Below are positions 8,244 through 17,700 of a stretch of DNA of 64,000 bases, in pieces. The notes under the pieces were generated by a model. It saw only the letters and a list, made by a program, of their open reading frames with translations. It was not told the origin of the DNA and ran no database searches. The stretch comes from Mucilaginibacter agri (GTDB taxonomy: Bacteria > Bacteroidota > Bacteroidia > Sphingobacteriales > Sphingobacteriaceae). Location: positions 1 through 64,000 of the forward strand of contig NZ_WWEO01000040.1 in the NCBI RefSeq assembly GCF_009928685.1, in the 5' to 3' direction. Made by a program: the position numbers and the translations under genes. Each line of letters starts with the position of its first letter. The stretch's first letter is position 1.

Positions 8244-10280
8244 ATGAAAGAAGAACAAGAAAACCAGGTACGGCAAGAACAATTCAAATCGGATGAACAT
8301 TTAGCCAATACCTCGGGCGCTGAAAAAGAGGCCCATGAGGCTGACCAACATGCCGCGTCTGAACACGATCATGATGACGAAGATGAATCTTTAGATCTTA
8401 CGAAAGCACCGGCAGAGGAAGAAACCTGGCTGAGCCATTGGCCGCTGCTTACCGCGCTGCTTATTTTGATCGTCATGCTGACGCTCGAATATGGGTTTAA
8501 GTACCAACCGCCATTTCCCGTCAATCTGATCATTTTTTTGATTGCATTCGGGTTGGCTGGCTACAATGTTTTGGCTATGGCCTGGCGCAAGGCAAAGCAT
8601 TTTGATTTTTTCAATGAGTTTTTCTTAATGAGCGTAGCGACCATCGGTGCTTTCAGCATTGGTTCCTACAGTGAGGGCGTTGCCGTAATGGTTTTCTATT
8701 CCATAGGCGAATGGTTTCAGGATGCTGCCGTGAATAAAGCAAAGAAAAGCATTAAGGCGTTGTTGGATATCAGGCCGGATAAGGTAACTGTTATGCGTGG
8801 CGGTAAGCCAACTGAAACAGACCCGAAAACTGTTAAGGTGGATGAGGTCATTCAAGTGAAAGCAGGTGAAAAAGTTGCGCTGGATGGTGAACTTTATTCA
8901 GATGCCGCCAGTTTCAACACCGCAGCCTTGACCGGTGAGAGTAAACCGGATACTAAACGTAAGGGCGAAAAGGTACTTGCGGGTATGATCAATTTGGACA
9001 AAGTGAGCGAGGTACAGGTCAAGGCGCTGTTTAAAGACAGTAAGCTCAGCCAGATACTGGAAATGGTGCAGGATGCGACCGCCCGTAAATCTCAAACGCA
9101 GCTTTTTATCAGCCGCTTTGCTAAAATTTATACACCGATAGTCTTTGCACTGGCCTTGTTGGTATGCTTTGCACCCTACTTTTTTACAGACCCTTATAAC
9201 TTTCATCAATGGTTTTATCGGGCATTGGTGTTTTTAGTGATCAGCTGCCCTTGTGCGCTGGTGGTTTCCATCCCATTGGGCTATTTTGGAGGCATTGGGC
9301 TGGCTTCAAGAAATGGTATTTTATTCAAAGGCTCGAACTTCCTGGACGTAATGACCAAGATCAACACCGTCATTATGGACAAGACCGGCACACTTACTAA
9401 AGGCGTGTTTAAAGTACAGGAAGTTGTTACCGAGAATTTTGATAAGAATGAACTGATCAGAACCGCCGCTGCTATCGAAGCCAATTCTACACACCCTATT
9501 GCCAAAGCCGTCGTTGAATATGCAGGTCAGCAGGAAGGTCAATTAAAGGCAGAAAACGTCGAAGAAATATCAGGTCATGGTTTGAAGGGAACAGTTAACG
9601 GCAAAACGGTACTTGCCGGGAATGCCAAGCTGCTCAAAAAGTTTAATATAAGTTATCCTGCTGACGTAGATAATTTGGTTGACACCGTTGTGGTACTGGC
9701 CGTTGATGATAAATATGCGGGTTATATCACGATTGCTGACGAAATTAAGGAAGATGCAAAAGAGGCAATTGAGCGAATGCATGCTTTAAAATTGCAGACC
9801 GTCATGTTATCAGGGGACAAACAGGCGGTAGTAGATAAAGTTGCTAAGGCACTTGGCATCGATAAAGCTTTTGGTGATCTGTTACCAGACGGAAAAGTGG
9901 AAAAAGTACAAGGGTTCAAAAATGCGGGCAGTCGTATCGCTTTTGTCGGTGATGGAGTGAATGATGCGCCGGTAGTTGCGCTTGCTGATGCCGGCATTGC
10001 GATGGGCGGCTTAGGCAGTGATGCGACGATAGAGACAGCGGATATTGTAATTCAGAACGATCAGCCTTCTAAACTTACCTCCGCGATTGAGATCGGCAGG
10101 ATTACTAAACGGATCGTATGGCAAAACATAACCATTGCCATGGTGGTAAAGGTCATCGTTTTGGTTCTTGGTGCTGGTGGTGTCGCTAATCTGTGGGAAG
10201 CAGTGATCGCAGATGTAGGTGTCGCTTTGCTGGCCATTTTAAATGCGGTGCGGATTCAGCGGATGACGTTGCATGAGTGA
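8244..10280 (+). CDS. zntA: Zn/Cd/Pb-type P1B-ATPase (ZntA/CadA-like)
   Basis: 678 residues. Instead of an HMA domain the N-terminus has an acidic His-rich tail (EHDHDDEDE), a likely metal-binding stretch. The membrane CPC motif is at 335-337 (SCPCALV), the phosphorylation motif DKTGT at Asp379, and GDGVNDAP in the hinge. The last membrane segments carry a Lys (VVKVIVLVL) and an Asp (ADVGVALLA), as expected for the P1B-2 (Zn/Cd/Pb) class. It follows the sigma-like gene by 10 nt and complements the CzcA-type pump by moving metal from cytoplasm to periplasm. Its function is well supported; the preferred metal is inferred. Confidence 0.9.
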   Translation: MKEEQENQVRQEQFKSDEHLANTSGAEKEAHEADQHAASEHDHDDEDESLDLTKAPAEEETWLSHWPLLTALLILIVMLTLEYGFKYQPPFPVNLIIFLIAFGLAGYNVLAMAWRKAKHFDFFNEFFLMSVATIGAFSIGSYSEGVAVMVFYSIGEWFQDAAVNKAKKSIKALLDIRPDKVTVMRGGKPTETDPKTVKVDEVIQVKAGEKVALDGELYSDAASFNTAALTGESKPDTKRKGEKVLAGMINLDKVSEVQVKALFKDSKLSQILEMVQDATARKSQTQLFISRFAKIYTPIVFALALLVCFAPYFFTDPYNFHQWFYRALVFLVISCPCALVVSIPLGYFGGIGLASRNGILFKGSNFLDVMTKINTVIMDKTGTLTKGVFKVQEVVTENFDKNELIRTAAAIEANSTHPIAKAVVEYAGQQEGQLKAENVEEISGHGLKGTVNGKTVLAGNAKLLKKFNISYPADVDNLVDTVVVLAVDDKYAGYITIADEIKEDAKEAIERMHALKLQTVMLSGDKQAVVDKVAKALGIDKAFGDLLPDGKVEKVQGFKNAGSRIAFVGDGVNDAPVVALADAGIAMGGLGSDATIETADIVIQNDQPSKLTSAIEIGRITKRIVWQNITIAMVVKVIVLVLGAGGVANLWEAVIADVGVALLAILNAVRIQRMTLHE

Positions 10281-10339
10281 ATGCAGGCGAACAAAGCAAA
10301 GTTTCACAGCGCTATTGGCGTTCGCTTAAAGTTCTTTCT

Positions 10340-11059
10340 TTAAGCCTTTCGGAAATAGGCATGGTTATATTGGTTACCCCAGAGGCAAACGATCTTTTCC
10401 GGCTTGTCCGCAAAAAATTCATCATAGGCCAATTTAACACCGGGATTGATATCAAGGCCTTCAGCACCTGCTTCGGCATCATAATAATCCATCAGGATAC
10501 AAATAGCATTCTTGCTCATGCGTGGATAAATGCTTTCGAAACAATGGAGCATCACCGCTTTGTGTTCCAACTTGTCGCCACCAAAACCGCAATCAATATG
10601 AACAAACGCGATCTCCGCAGGTAACTCGTTCGGTAACGTGGTTTTAAAATCACCCTTATGAACAATGGGCTGCTTCAGTTTGGCCTTTTCAAAATTGGCT
10701 TTCAGTTGTTCCTCAACACTTCCTTTAACAGTGAAGGTGGCGAAAAAGCTGTCGTACAAATGAAGCTGTTTTGAAGAAGCGTTTAATTCAATCACTTTTT
10801 CAAAAATAAGCGCGCATTGACCTGTGAAGCAACCTAACTCTACAACATCACCCGCAACTCCGTTGAAGATCACGGAATCTAATAAGTGATAATAATTGAT
10901 GCGCTGTTCAGGCGTATTCATATCTACATTGGTATCCAATTGTTTAACCTGGTAACCGGTACGCATGAACCGCAGTCCTTTGTTAACGAAATCTACCAAC
11001 GCTGACCGTTTCAATTCATTTACGGCATACGGCTGTTTGACCAGGAAGTAATTGTCCAT
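10340..11059 (-). CDS. TylF/macrocin-type O-methyltransferase family protein
   Basis: 239 residues with a class I SAM-dependent methyltransferase core: the glycine motif VVELGCFTGQ (about residue 70) and an acidic HIDCGF motif near 150. A DYYD segment and a C-terminal HAYFRK resemble the TylF family. The substrate cannot be read from sequence. It is convergent with the ATPase gene and divergent from copA, which makes it the odd gene between two metal modules. Its ATG is separated from copA by 174 nt containing a palindrome and a promoter. A metal-related role is not evident. Confidence 0.72.
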   Translation of the reverse strand: MDNYFLVKQPYAVNELKRSALVDFVNKGLRFMRTGYQVKQLDTNVDMNTPEQRINYYHLLDSVIFNGVAGDVVELGCFTGQCALIFEKVIELNASSKQLHLYDSFFATFTVKGSVEEQLKANFEKAKLKQPIVHKGDFKTTLPNELPAEIAFVHIDCGFGGDKLEHKAVMLHCFESIYPRMSKNAICILMDYYDAEAGAEGLDINPGVKLAYDEFFADKPEKIVCLWGNQYNHAYFRKA

Positions 11060-11090
11060 GAGGTTATAAGTTTACAAGGTGTTTAGACAA

Positions 11091-11102
11091 TAGTTTAAAC
11101 TA
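11091..11102. promoter_or_regulatory. 12-bp perfect palindrome between methyltransferase and copA
   Basis: TAGTTTAAACTA at 11091-11102 is perfectly self-complementary and lies in the divergent intergenic region, 32 nt before the methyltransferase start. It is a candidate operator; no regulator can be assigned. Confidence 0.35.
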
Positions 11103-11207
11103 TCAACCAATATTCAATAATAGTAAAATTGTGGCAAACGCTGAAACTTAAACGGTATTCTGTAAAATTTCCGCATAATCCTGTAACGCAAATTTTCGGT
11201 GGCCCCG

Positions 11208-11215
11208 TAATTTTG
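11208..11215 (+). promoter_or_regulatory. -7 promoter element of copA
   Basis: TAATTTTG exactly matches the Bacteroidota -7 consensus TAnnTTTG and ends 18 nt before the copA ATG. No clear -33 TTTG stands at the usual spacing. Confidence 0.5.
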
Positions 11216-11233
11216 TACCATAAATAAAGAATA

Positions 11234-13468
11234 ATGGCAGCGCAATCGATCACCACAATTACTTTTCCCGTTACCGGCATGACCTGTGCAGGCTGCGCAT
11301 CAAGCGTTGAATCAATGCTCGGCGCACAAAACGGTGTTGAGCAAGCGGCTGTGAACTTTGCAACGCAAACCGTAAAGGTCGAATTTCACCCTGAAATCGT
11401 TGCACCAGAAGTGTTAAAACGTTCATTACAGTCGGTAGGTTACGACCTGCTCATAGATACAGCTAACGGTAAAGAACAGCAGGAACAAATCCGGGAAACT
11501 CACTACCGTGCATTAAAGAGAAATATCCTATGGGCTGGTGCCCTTACCTTACCCGTAGTGATCATCGGTATGTTCTATATGGACATGCCTTATGCCAATT
11601 ACATCATGTTATTGCTGACCGCGCCCGTGCTTTTTGTTGCAGGACGTAACTTTTTTATCGGGGCCTGGAAACAGGCAAAGCATGGACGCGCCAATATGGA
11701 TACGCTGGTAGCTATGAGTACGGGCATTGCTTTCCTTTTCAGCGTCTTCAATACCGTTTACCCGGATTTCTGGCACAGGCAGGCCTTGCACCCGCATGTA
11801 TATTACGAGGCGGCCTCGGTTGTCATTGTCTTTATCATGCTGGGAAAATTGCTCGAAGAACGGGCAAAATCCAACACGTCTTCCGCTATCAAAAAGCTAA
11901 TCGGACTCCAGCCAAAGACTGTTTTACTGATCACTCCGGCAGGTGAAAAGGTTATGCCGGTAGAAGAAGTCAGGGTTGGTGACTTGTTGCTGGTACGCCC
12001 TGGTGAAAAGATCCCCGTCGATGGTACGGTACAGGAGGGTCATTCCTATGTCGATGAAAGCATGATCAGTGGCGAACCTGTCGCTGTAGCAAAGCAAAGC
12101 GGCGACCCGGTTTTCGCGGGCACGATCAATCAAAAAGGCAGTTTTCAGTTCCGTGCTGAAAAAGTCGGCAGTGAAACGCTCCTCGGACAGATCATTAACC
12201 TTGTACAGGAGGCGCAGGGCTCTAAAGCGCCGGTTCAAAAACTGGTCGATAAAATTGCAGGTATATTCGTGCCGGTCGTAATGCTGATCGCGCTGATAAC
12301 ATTAGGTGCCTGGCTGCTATTCGGCGGTCAGCAAGCCTTAACGCAAGGGCTTTTGGCAATGGTGACGGTGCTGGTGATCGCCTGTCCTTGTGCGCTTGGC
12401 CTGGCTACGCCCACCGCTGTAATGGTCGGTATTGGCAAGGGCGCTGAAAATGGCATCCTGATCAAAGACGCGGAAGCACTTGAAATCGGTTATCAGGTGA
12501 ATGCAGTCGTGCTGGATAAGACAGGGACGATCACGGAAGGCAAACCAGTAGTAACAGACCTGATCTGGGCGAATCAGGCGGCTGGTAAAGAAAATCCCTT
12601 AGCTGCAATACTGTTATCACTCGAACAGCAATCGGAACATCCACTTGCGACAGCAGTTGTAGCCTACTTAAAGGAGCAAAACACGGGAACTGTAGCGTCG
12701 AACTATTTTCACAGTCTCACCGGTCAGGGAATTGAAGGCATGTTCGACGGACAGCCGTTCTATGCCGGTAACCTGAAACTCGTAGATTCCTGTAAAACCA
12801 ACTTGCCTGATGAACTTCGTGTTGCGGCAGAAGCACTATCTGGTTGGGGTAAAACGGTCATCTATTTCGCTTCACATCTTTCTGTACTGGCGATTGTTGC
12901 CCTGCAAGACCGGGTGAAAATTACTTCTGCCCAAGCGATTGCCGAATTACAAGGCAGTGGTATCACGGTCTATATGCTCACCGGTGACCACGCGGTTACT
13001 GCTGCACATATCGGTAAAGAGGCCGGTATCACTGAAATTATTGCAGGTGCTTTACCGGCCGACAAAGCGGAGTTTGTGAAGACCTTGCAAAGCCAGGGCA
13101 AAATAGTCGCGATGGTAGGTGATGGCATCAATGACAGCCAGGCGCTGGCACAGGCTAACCTTTCTATAGCAATGGGCCATGGTTCGGACATCGCCATGGA
13201 TGTAGCTAAGATCACGCTCGTCTCTTCCGATCTCTTACAGATACCCAAAGCACTTAAACTGTCCCGGCTCACTGTTCGTACAATTCGGCAAAATCTGTTC
13301 TGGGCATTTATCTATAACCTCATCGGCATTCCGCTGGCTGCCGGCATATTGTATCCGTTCAACGGCTTCCTGCTTAATCCCATGATCGCGGGTGCAGCTA
13401 TGGCCCTTAGTTCTGTATCGGTGGTCAGCAACAGCCTTCGGCTTAAATATTCAAAAATTAACATATAG
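11234..13468 (+). CDS. copA: Cu(I)-exporting P1B-1 ATPase CopA
   Basis: 744 residues. One N-terminal HMA domain carries GMTCAGC (Cys18, Cys21). The membrane copper-site motif CPC is at 384-386 ([11 protein letters not shown]), DKTGT has its aspartate at 428, and GDGIND lies in the hinge. The C-terminal segment has the Met-Ser-rich [13 protein letters not shown] typical of the P1B-1 Cu(I) class. It would pump Cu(I) from cytoplasm to periplasm, where the downstream multicopper oxidases can act on it. An HMA chaperone gene starts 10 nt after its stop. Confidence 0.95.
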   Translation: MAAQSITTITFPVTGMTCAGCASSVESMLGAQNGVEQAAVNFATQTVKVEFHPEIVAPEVLKRSLQSVGYDLLIDTANGKEQQEQIRETHYRALKRNILWAGALTLPVVIIGMFYMDMPYANYIMLLLTAPVLFVAGRNFFIGAWKQAKHGRANMDTLVAMSTGIAFLFSVFNTVYPDFWHRQALHPHVYYEAASVVIVFIMLGKLLEERAKSNTSSAIKKLIGLQPKTVLLITPAGEKVMPVEEVRVGDLLLVRPGEKIPVDGTVQEGHSYVDESMISGEPVAVAKQSGDPVFAGTINQKGSFQFRAEKVGSETLLGQIINLVQEAQGSKAPVQKLVDKIAGIFVPVVMLIALITLGAWLLFGGQQALTQGLLAMVTVLVIACPCALGLATPTAVMVGIGKGAENGILIKDAEALEIGYQVNAVVLDKTGTITEGKPVVTDLIWANQAAGKENPLAAILLSLEQQSEHPLATAVVAYLKEQNTGTVASNYFHSLTGQGIEGMFDGQPFYAGNLKLVDSCKTNLPDELRVAAEALSGWGKTVIYFASHLSVLAIVALQDRVKITSAQAIAELQGSGITVYMLTGDHAVTAAHIGKEAGITEIIAGALPADKAEFVKTLQSQGKIVAMVGDGINDSQALAQANLSIAMGHGSDIAMDVAKITLVSSDLLQIPKALKLSRLTVRTIRQNLFWAFIYNLIGIPLAAGILYPFNGFLLNPMIAGAAMALSSVSVVSNSLRLKYSKINI

Positions 13469-13478
13469 CATAAAAACA

Positions 13479-13694
13479 ATGGAAACTCTAAAATTCAAGA
13501 CCACCATCAAATGTGGTGGCTGCATAGCAACGGTAACCCCGGTACTTAATAATTTGGACGGCGTACAAAAATGGGAGGTCGATACGGCTAACCCTGATAA
13601 GGTACTGACTGTAGATACAAATAAAGGTTTGAATCCTAATGAAGTGATTAGCGCATTGAAGGCCAAAGGCTTTCAGGCAGAAGTCATCAAATAA
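13479..13694 (+). CDS. Small HMA-domain metallochaperone (CopZ-like)
   Basis: A 71-residue single heavy-metal-associated domain with the metal site CGGC (Cys12, Cys15) in the first loop and a beta-alpha-beta pattern. The ATG at 13479 is chosen because the open frame upstream of it overlaps the end of copA in another frame. Directly following copA, it is likely to carry Cu(I) to CopA. The motif lacks the usual Met before the first Cys (KCGGC rather than MxCxxC), a minor variation. Confidence 0.82.
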   Translation: METLKFKTTIKCGGCIATVTPVLNNLDGVQKWEVDTANPDKVLTVDTNKGLNPNEVISALKAKGFQAEVIK

Positions 13695-13799
13695 ACCGAT
13701 ATTTGTAAGAGCCGCACTGAAAGGCAGGAATAGCGCTTTGACTATTAAGAAAAAACGGTAGCTTTTAAACAAATGTAACTTTTTTGTGTATCTAATATA

Positions 13800-14273
13800 A
13801 TGAGAAAATTCGGTGCCTTCGGCTTGGCTGCGTTTTACCTGTTGCTGACAACGGGTATGTTCGTATGCCTGGTTCACTGCGGTGCCGAATTTTTATTGGA
13901 AAAGTCGGGCCACGAATTAACGGCGCTTGCGCTTGATGACCATATGGGCGATGGCCACGATGAAGAATCTCTTGCCGGACATGATAGCGACCATCATGAG
14001 GACAAAGAACATGGACACAAAAAATCTTGTGGTGAAGGTAAAGATTGCAGTTGCTGTAACCAGCACGGCAATTATGTGATCAAAGAAAACTCTTCCGCTT
14101 CGCTGGAATTTCAACTGAGCGCATTACAGGTCGCCGTGATTTTTTTACCTTATGATTCAGCAGCGCCTGTTCGGGGCATTTATGAGGCTAAAGTATCCTG
14201 GTTAAACGCCACGGGGCCGCCGCGGTCGGCTGTACAGCCTTTATTTCTTAAATACCGTTCTCTTCTGATCTGA
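13800..14273 (+). CDS. His/Cys-rich envelope protein (HYC_CC_PP-like)
   Basis: 157 residues. An N-terminal hydrophobic segment (LAAFYLLLTTGMFVCLVHC) acts as signal or anchor. A long His/Asp/Glu-rich stretch follows (about 45-80, including DHHEDKEHGHKK), then a CSCC cluster, and the end is TGPPRSAVQPLFLKYRSLLI. Genes at 21372 and 29150 share this layout: anchor, His/Cys-rich middle, a Pro-Pro and an aliphatic end. It heads the unit leading into the HMA-AraC regulator and the first multicopper oxidase. Periplasmic copper binding or sensing is likely but inferred. Confidence 0.6.
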   Translation: MRKFGAFGLAAFYLLLTTGMFVCLVHCGAEFLLEKSGHELTALALDDHMGDGHDEESLAGHDSDHHEDKEHGHKKSCGEGKDCSCCNQHGNYVIKENSSASLEFQLSALQVAVIFLPYDSAAPVRGIYEAKVSWLNATGPPRSAVQPLFLKYRSLLI

Positions 14274-14283
14274 TTCAAGCATT

Positions 14284-14299
14284 GCCGCATTTCTGCGGC
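14284..14299 (+). terminator. Short GC hairpin between envelope protein and regulator
   Basis: GCCGCA (14284-14289) pairs with TGCGGC (14294-14299) around a TTTC tetraloop. There is no strong T tract, so it may attenuate transcription rather than stop it fully before the HMA-AraC gene. Confidence 0.4.
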
Positions 14300-14342
14300 C
14301 TGAAGTAGTATTGCCTTCACTTTCTTTAGCTTGAATTAAAAC

Positions 14343-14906
14343 ATGACATTATATATTAAAAATATGGTTTGCGACCGCTGCATTATGGTCGTTAAACAAC
14401 AACTGGAAAATTTAGGTTTCCGCGTCACTGCAATTGCTCTAGGCAGCGCGGATGTACAGCCTGAGCCGGATGCCGTTCAATTAAGTGCTGTTTCCTCCGC
14501 TCTGAAGCTGCTTGGCTTCGAACTGATTGACAATGAAAAAGACCGCGTTGTGCAGCGCATCAAAGACCTGATCATTGAAAAGGTCCATCACAGCGACCTT
14601 GCCGACAATCGCCTTAGTTTTTCAGATTACCTGTCCGATCAGGTTCATAAGGATTATACCTACCTCAGCCGGATGTTCTCGGAATCCGAGGATACCACCA
14701 TAGAAAAATTCATTATTCAGCAAAAGATCGAAAAAGTGAAAGAACTGCTGGAGTACGGTGAACTCAACATGAATGAGATCGCCTGGAAAATGGGCTACAG
14801 CAGCAGCGCCCATTTGTCCACACAGTTCAAAACCATAACCGGGTTAACGCCGAGCCAGTATAAATCCTCCGATCAGCTGCCCAGAAAATCATTAGATAAG
14901 GTATAA
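14343..14906 (+). CDS. HMA-like domain fused to AraC-type regulator
   Basis: 187 residues. The first ~70 look like a heavy-metal-associated fold with a CxxC site (MVCDRC, Cys10 and Cys13). The C-terminal ~100 form an AraC-type helix-turn-helix pair (MNEIAWKMGYSSSAHLSTQF, then KTITGLTPSQYK). There is no membrane segment, so it should read cytoplasmic metal directly and bind DNA. It sits 10 nt before the first multicopper oxidase and downstream of copA, making it the best candidate copper regulator of this block, since no CueR, CsoR or CusRS gene is visible. Confidence 0.78.
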   Translation: MTLYIKNMVCDRCIMVVKQQLENLGFRVTAIALGSADVQPEPDAVQLSAVSSALKLLGFELIDNEKDRVVQRIKDLIIEKVHHSDLADNRLSFSDYLSDQVHKDYTYLSRMFSESEDTTIEKFIIQQKIEKVKELLEYGELNMNEIAWKMGYSSSAHLSTQFKTITGLTPSQYKSSDQLPRKSLDKV

Positions 14907-14916
14907 AGCATTTGTT

Positions 14917-17664
14917 ATGAAAAACCTGAAGACAGTACTCCTAATAAGTTATCTCTGCGTGACTTTGGTTGCCCATGCCCAACAACATGAAATGCCCGGT
15001 ATGAACATGAATTCATCGCAGAAAAATCAGCCTGAAAAATCAAAAATTTCGCAAACAAACCCGAAAACGAAAGCGAGTACGGCGCAAAAGCGATCGAGGA
15101 AAAGAACGGCGAACAGGAAAGGTGTGGGTAGCATGATTGGAATGAAAATGAACCATTCCGATAGTGGTATAATGCCCGGAAGAAAAATGCCGGAAAAGTC
15201 CGCTGCAAATAGCATGCAAAATATGGACATGTCTGAGCCAGCACATGGAATGAGTATGGGAACAGGCAGCATGCCGGGCATGAAGATGACCGCACAGCCG
15301 GCGAATCCAGGCGATACCATTAAAAGTACGTCATCCACACTAAATGATCACCTTATTCATGCAGGCAAACGGGTATATTATGATCTTAATATCGGCGATA
15401 CCATAGTTAACTACACCGGTAAGCGCGTCAAAGCCCTGGCTATTAACGGCCAGATACCAGGCCCTGTTTTAAGATTTACGGAAGGTGACACGGCTTATAT
15501 CCGTATCCATAACCACCGAAAAACTACAACATCTATCCACTGGCACGGCTTGCTCGTACCCAATAAATACGATGGCGTACCTTACATCAGTACCGTGCCC
15601 ATAGAACCAGGCACGACGTTTACGAACGTCATACCCATCCGTCAGACCGGTACCTACTGGTATCATACTCACACCGAGTTAGACGAGCAGGCTGGCCTAT
15701 ACGGCCCTATTGTGATACAGCCGCAGGTTCGCAAAGATAATTACCCGGAACAGGTCTTTATGTTGTCCGATTGGACCGATTACCGGCCAAAAGAGGTTTT
15801 AAGAATGCTTAAGCGGGGCAGCGACTGGTTCTCTATCCAGCGGGGCAGCGTACTGAGCTATGGCGGAGCTATAGAAAAGGGTTACCTGAGCGACAAATTG
15901 AAGCTGGACTGGATGCGTATGCCAGCGATGGACCTTGTGGATGTAAAATATGACCGTTTTCTGGCCAACGGGCAAGGCAATCAGGATTTTACACGGTTCA
16001 AGGCTGGGGAAACCGTGAAGATGCGCATCATTAATGGTTCAGCGTCCAGTTACTTCTGGCTTAATTATGCAGGCGGGTCAATGACCGTGATAGCTGCGGA
16101 TGGCTTAGCTGTAAAGCCAGTTCAGGTCGATAAAATTTTAATTGGAACAGCTGAGACTTATGACGTGCTCATTAAGATACCTGCCTCCGGTAAATATGAA
16201 TTCCGGGCCACGGCGCAGGATATTACCGGAAAAGTTTCGGCATGGTTTGGTAGCGGCAAAGAATTTAAAACCACGGACATTCCAAAAGTGCCCTATTACC
16301 GGTTTACCCATACTTTCAATCAAATGATGGGCATGATGAATATGCCCATGAACTCCGTTCCGAATTCCAAAGTAAAAAACGACGGTCTCGAGTTTTCAAA
16401 AAGTGATGGGATGATGAAGATGGGAAATATGAAGATGAATGGACAAGATCCCAGTCGTCAAAATATGCAGAAAATGAACATGCCCGGAATGAAGATGGAT
16501 CAAATGTCCGGAATGGCCTCCGATAGTTCAAAGAATGGAAAGCAAGATAAGGAAAAAACGCCGGGTATGGCCATGCAGCCGGGAATGGACGATATGAACA
16601 TGGGTGGGATGGCTATGAAAATGAAAGATGATGGGAAAGGAACGCCTATGGGGCCCGGCCAATCCATGCTGCTGGGTTTAGGCGGGAAAGGAAAAATTCT
16701 AAGCTATGATATGCTGGAGGCTAATTCTACTACAGCCATTGAAGGAAAACACACTGTTCGAACCTATCATTTATATCTTACTGGCAGCATGCTACGTTAC
16801 ACCTGGTTTATCAATAATAAACCGCTATCAGAAGCAGACAGGTTACTAATCAGGAAAGGAGAAATTGTCCGCTTTGTGTTTCATAATACGACGATGATGG
16901 AACACCCGATGCACCTGCACGGACATTTTTTTCGTGTACTGAATGCTAAAGGCGATTCCGCACCACTTAAACATACGGTGAGTATTGAACCGATGAAGGT
17001 ACAAACGATAGAGTATCTGGCCGACGAAGCACACGACTGGTTTTTCCATTGCCACACACTTTATCACATGATGTCAGGTATGGCAAGGGTGGTACGTTAT
17101 GAAGATTCGCCAAGTAACCCTGATGTAGCGAAATATCAGCCGAACAACCCGGTAATTAATGATGACCGGCAGTTTTACACCTGGGCGCAGCTGTCCTTTC
17201 ATTCTCAGACCAACACCGGAAGCATCTTTGTCTCCAATACCCGTTATGAGTTCAATGCAAACTACCGTGCGAGCTACGATGGAAGATACGAATTTGAACC
17301 GCGCGCGGAACGTTACCTGGATAACCCGCAATACCTTGCGGCTTATATCGGTGGAAGCTTTGAAAAAAACACGAAGGGTGGCCGGTTCACACAGTATAGT
17401 GAAAATAGTGCAGTTGTAGGCTTAAGATACTTGTTGCCGCTATTTATACAAACGGATGCACGCGTCAGCTCAAAAGGAAAGTTCCGATTTGCTTTGAGCA
17501 GGGAAGACATCCCGCTTTCCAGCAGGCTTTATCTTGGTGCGTCTTATAATACTGACAAGGAATTCCAAATGGATACGCGGTATGTGCTCACCAAATATTT
17601 TGCGTTATCACTCAGTTACGATAACCAGTACGGCTTTGGAGGGGGCCTTACTGTCATTTACTAA
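14917..17664 (+). CDS. Multicopper oxidase with Met-rich insert and C-terminal barrel-like domain
   Basis: 915 residues with a signal peptide ending near VAHAQ. The cupredoxin copper ligands are complete: HWHG (His208, His210), WYHTH (His250, His252), HPMHLHG (His663, His666, His668) and HCHTLYHMMSGM (His711, Cys712, His713, His717, axial Met722). Met/His-rich stretches near the N-terminus and at about 465-570 (repeated MxGM patterns) resemble CopA/CueO copper-loading loops. After about residue 750 comes ~160 residues of alternating aromatic/polar strands ending GGGLTVIY, like an outer-membrane beta-barrel. Likely periplasmic Cu(I) oxidase, possibly anchored to the outer membrane by the tail (inference). 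The gene at 23485 has the same architecture. Confidence 0.88.
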   Translation: MKNLKTVLLISYLCVTLVAHAQQHEMPGMNMNSSQKNQPEKSKISQTNPKTKASTAQKRSRKRTANRKGVGSMIGMKMNHSDSGIMPGRKMPEKSAANSMQNMDMSEPAHGMSMGTGSMPGMKMTAQPANPGDTIKSTSSTLNDHLIHAGKRVYYDLNIGDTIVNYTGKRVKALAINGQIPGPVLRFTEGDTAYIRIHNHRKTTTSIHWHGLLVPNKYDGVPYISTVPIEPGTTFTNVIPIRQTGTYWYHTHTELDEQAGLYGPIVIQPQVRKDNYPEQVFMLSDWTDYRPKEVLRMLKRGSDWFSIQRGSVLSYGGAIEKGYLSDKLKLDWMRMPAMDLVDVKYDRFLANGQGNQDFTRFKAGETVKMRIINGSASSYFWLNYAGGSMTVIAADGLAVKPVQVDKILIGTAETYDVLIKIPASGKYEFRATAQDITGKVSAWFGSGKEFKTTDIPKVPYYRFTHTFNQMMGMMNMPMNSVPNSKVKNDGLEFSKSDGMMKMGNMKMNGQDPSRQNMQKMNMPGMKMDQMSGMASDSSKNGKQDKEKTPGMAMQPGMDDMNMGGMAMKMKDDGKGTPMGPGQSMLLGLGGKGKILSYDMLEANSTTAIEGKHTVRTYHLYLTGSMLRYTWFINNKPLSEADRLLIRKGEIVRFVFHNTTMMEHPMHLHGHFFRVLNAKGDSAPLKHTVSIEPMKVQTIEYLADEAHDWFFHCHTLYHMMSGMARVVRYEDSPSNPDVAKYQPNNPVINDDRQFYTWAQLSFHSQTNTGSIFVSNTRYEFNANYRASYDGRYEFEPRAERYLDNPQYLAAYIGGSFEKNTKGGRFTQYSENSAVVGLRYLLPLFIQTDARVSSKGKFRFALSREDIPLSSRLYLGASYNTDKEFQMDTRYVLTKYFALSLSYDNQYGFGGGLTVIY

Positions 17665-17700
17665 TTCAAACGCATTAAATTTTAATAATCAATAATATCT

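Noticed and set aside
10277-10624. Open frame on the plus strand across the methyltransferase
   Set aside because: It lies antisense to a well-supported methyltransferase gene and shows no domain or start signal.
16320-16640. Tandem DNA repeat or CRISPR-like array in the Met-rich oxidase region
   Set aside because: The repetitive look comes from repeated Met/Gly/Lys codons in a coding frame; spacing is irregular and no spacers exist.
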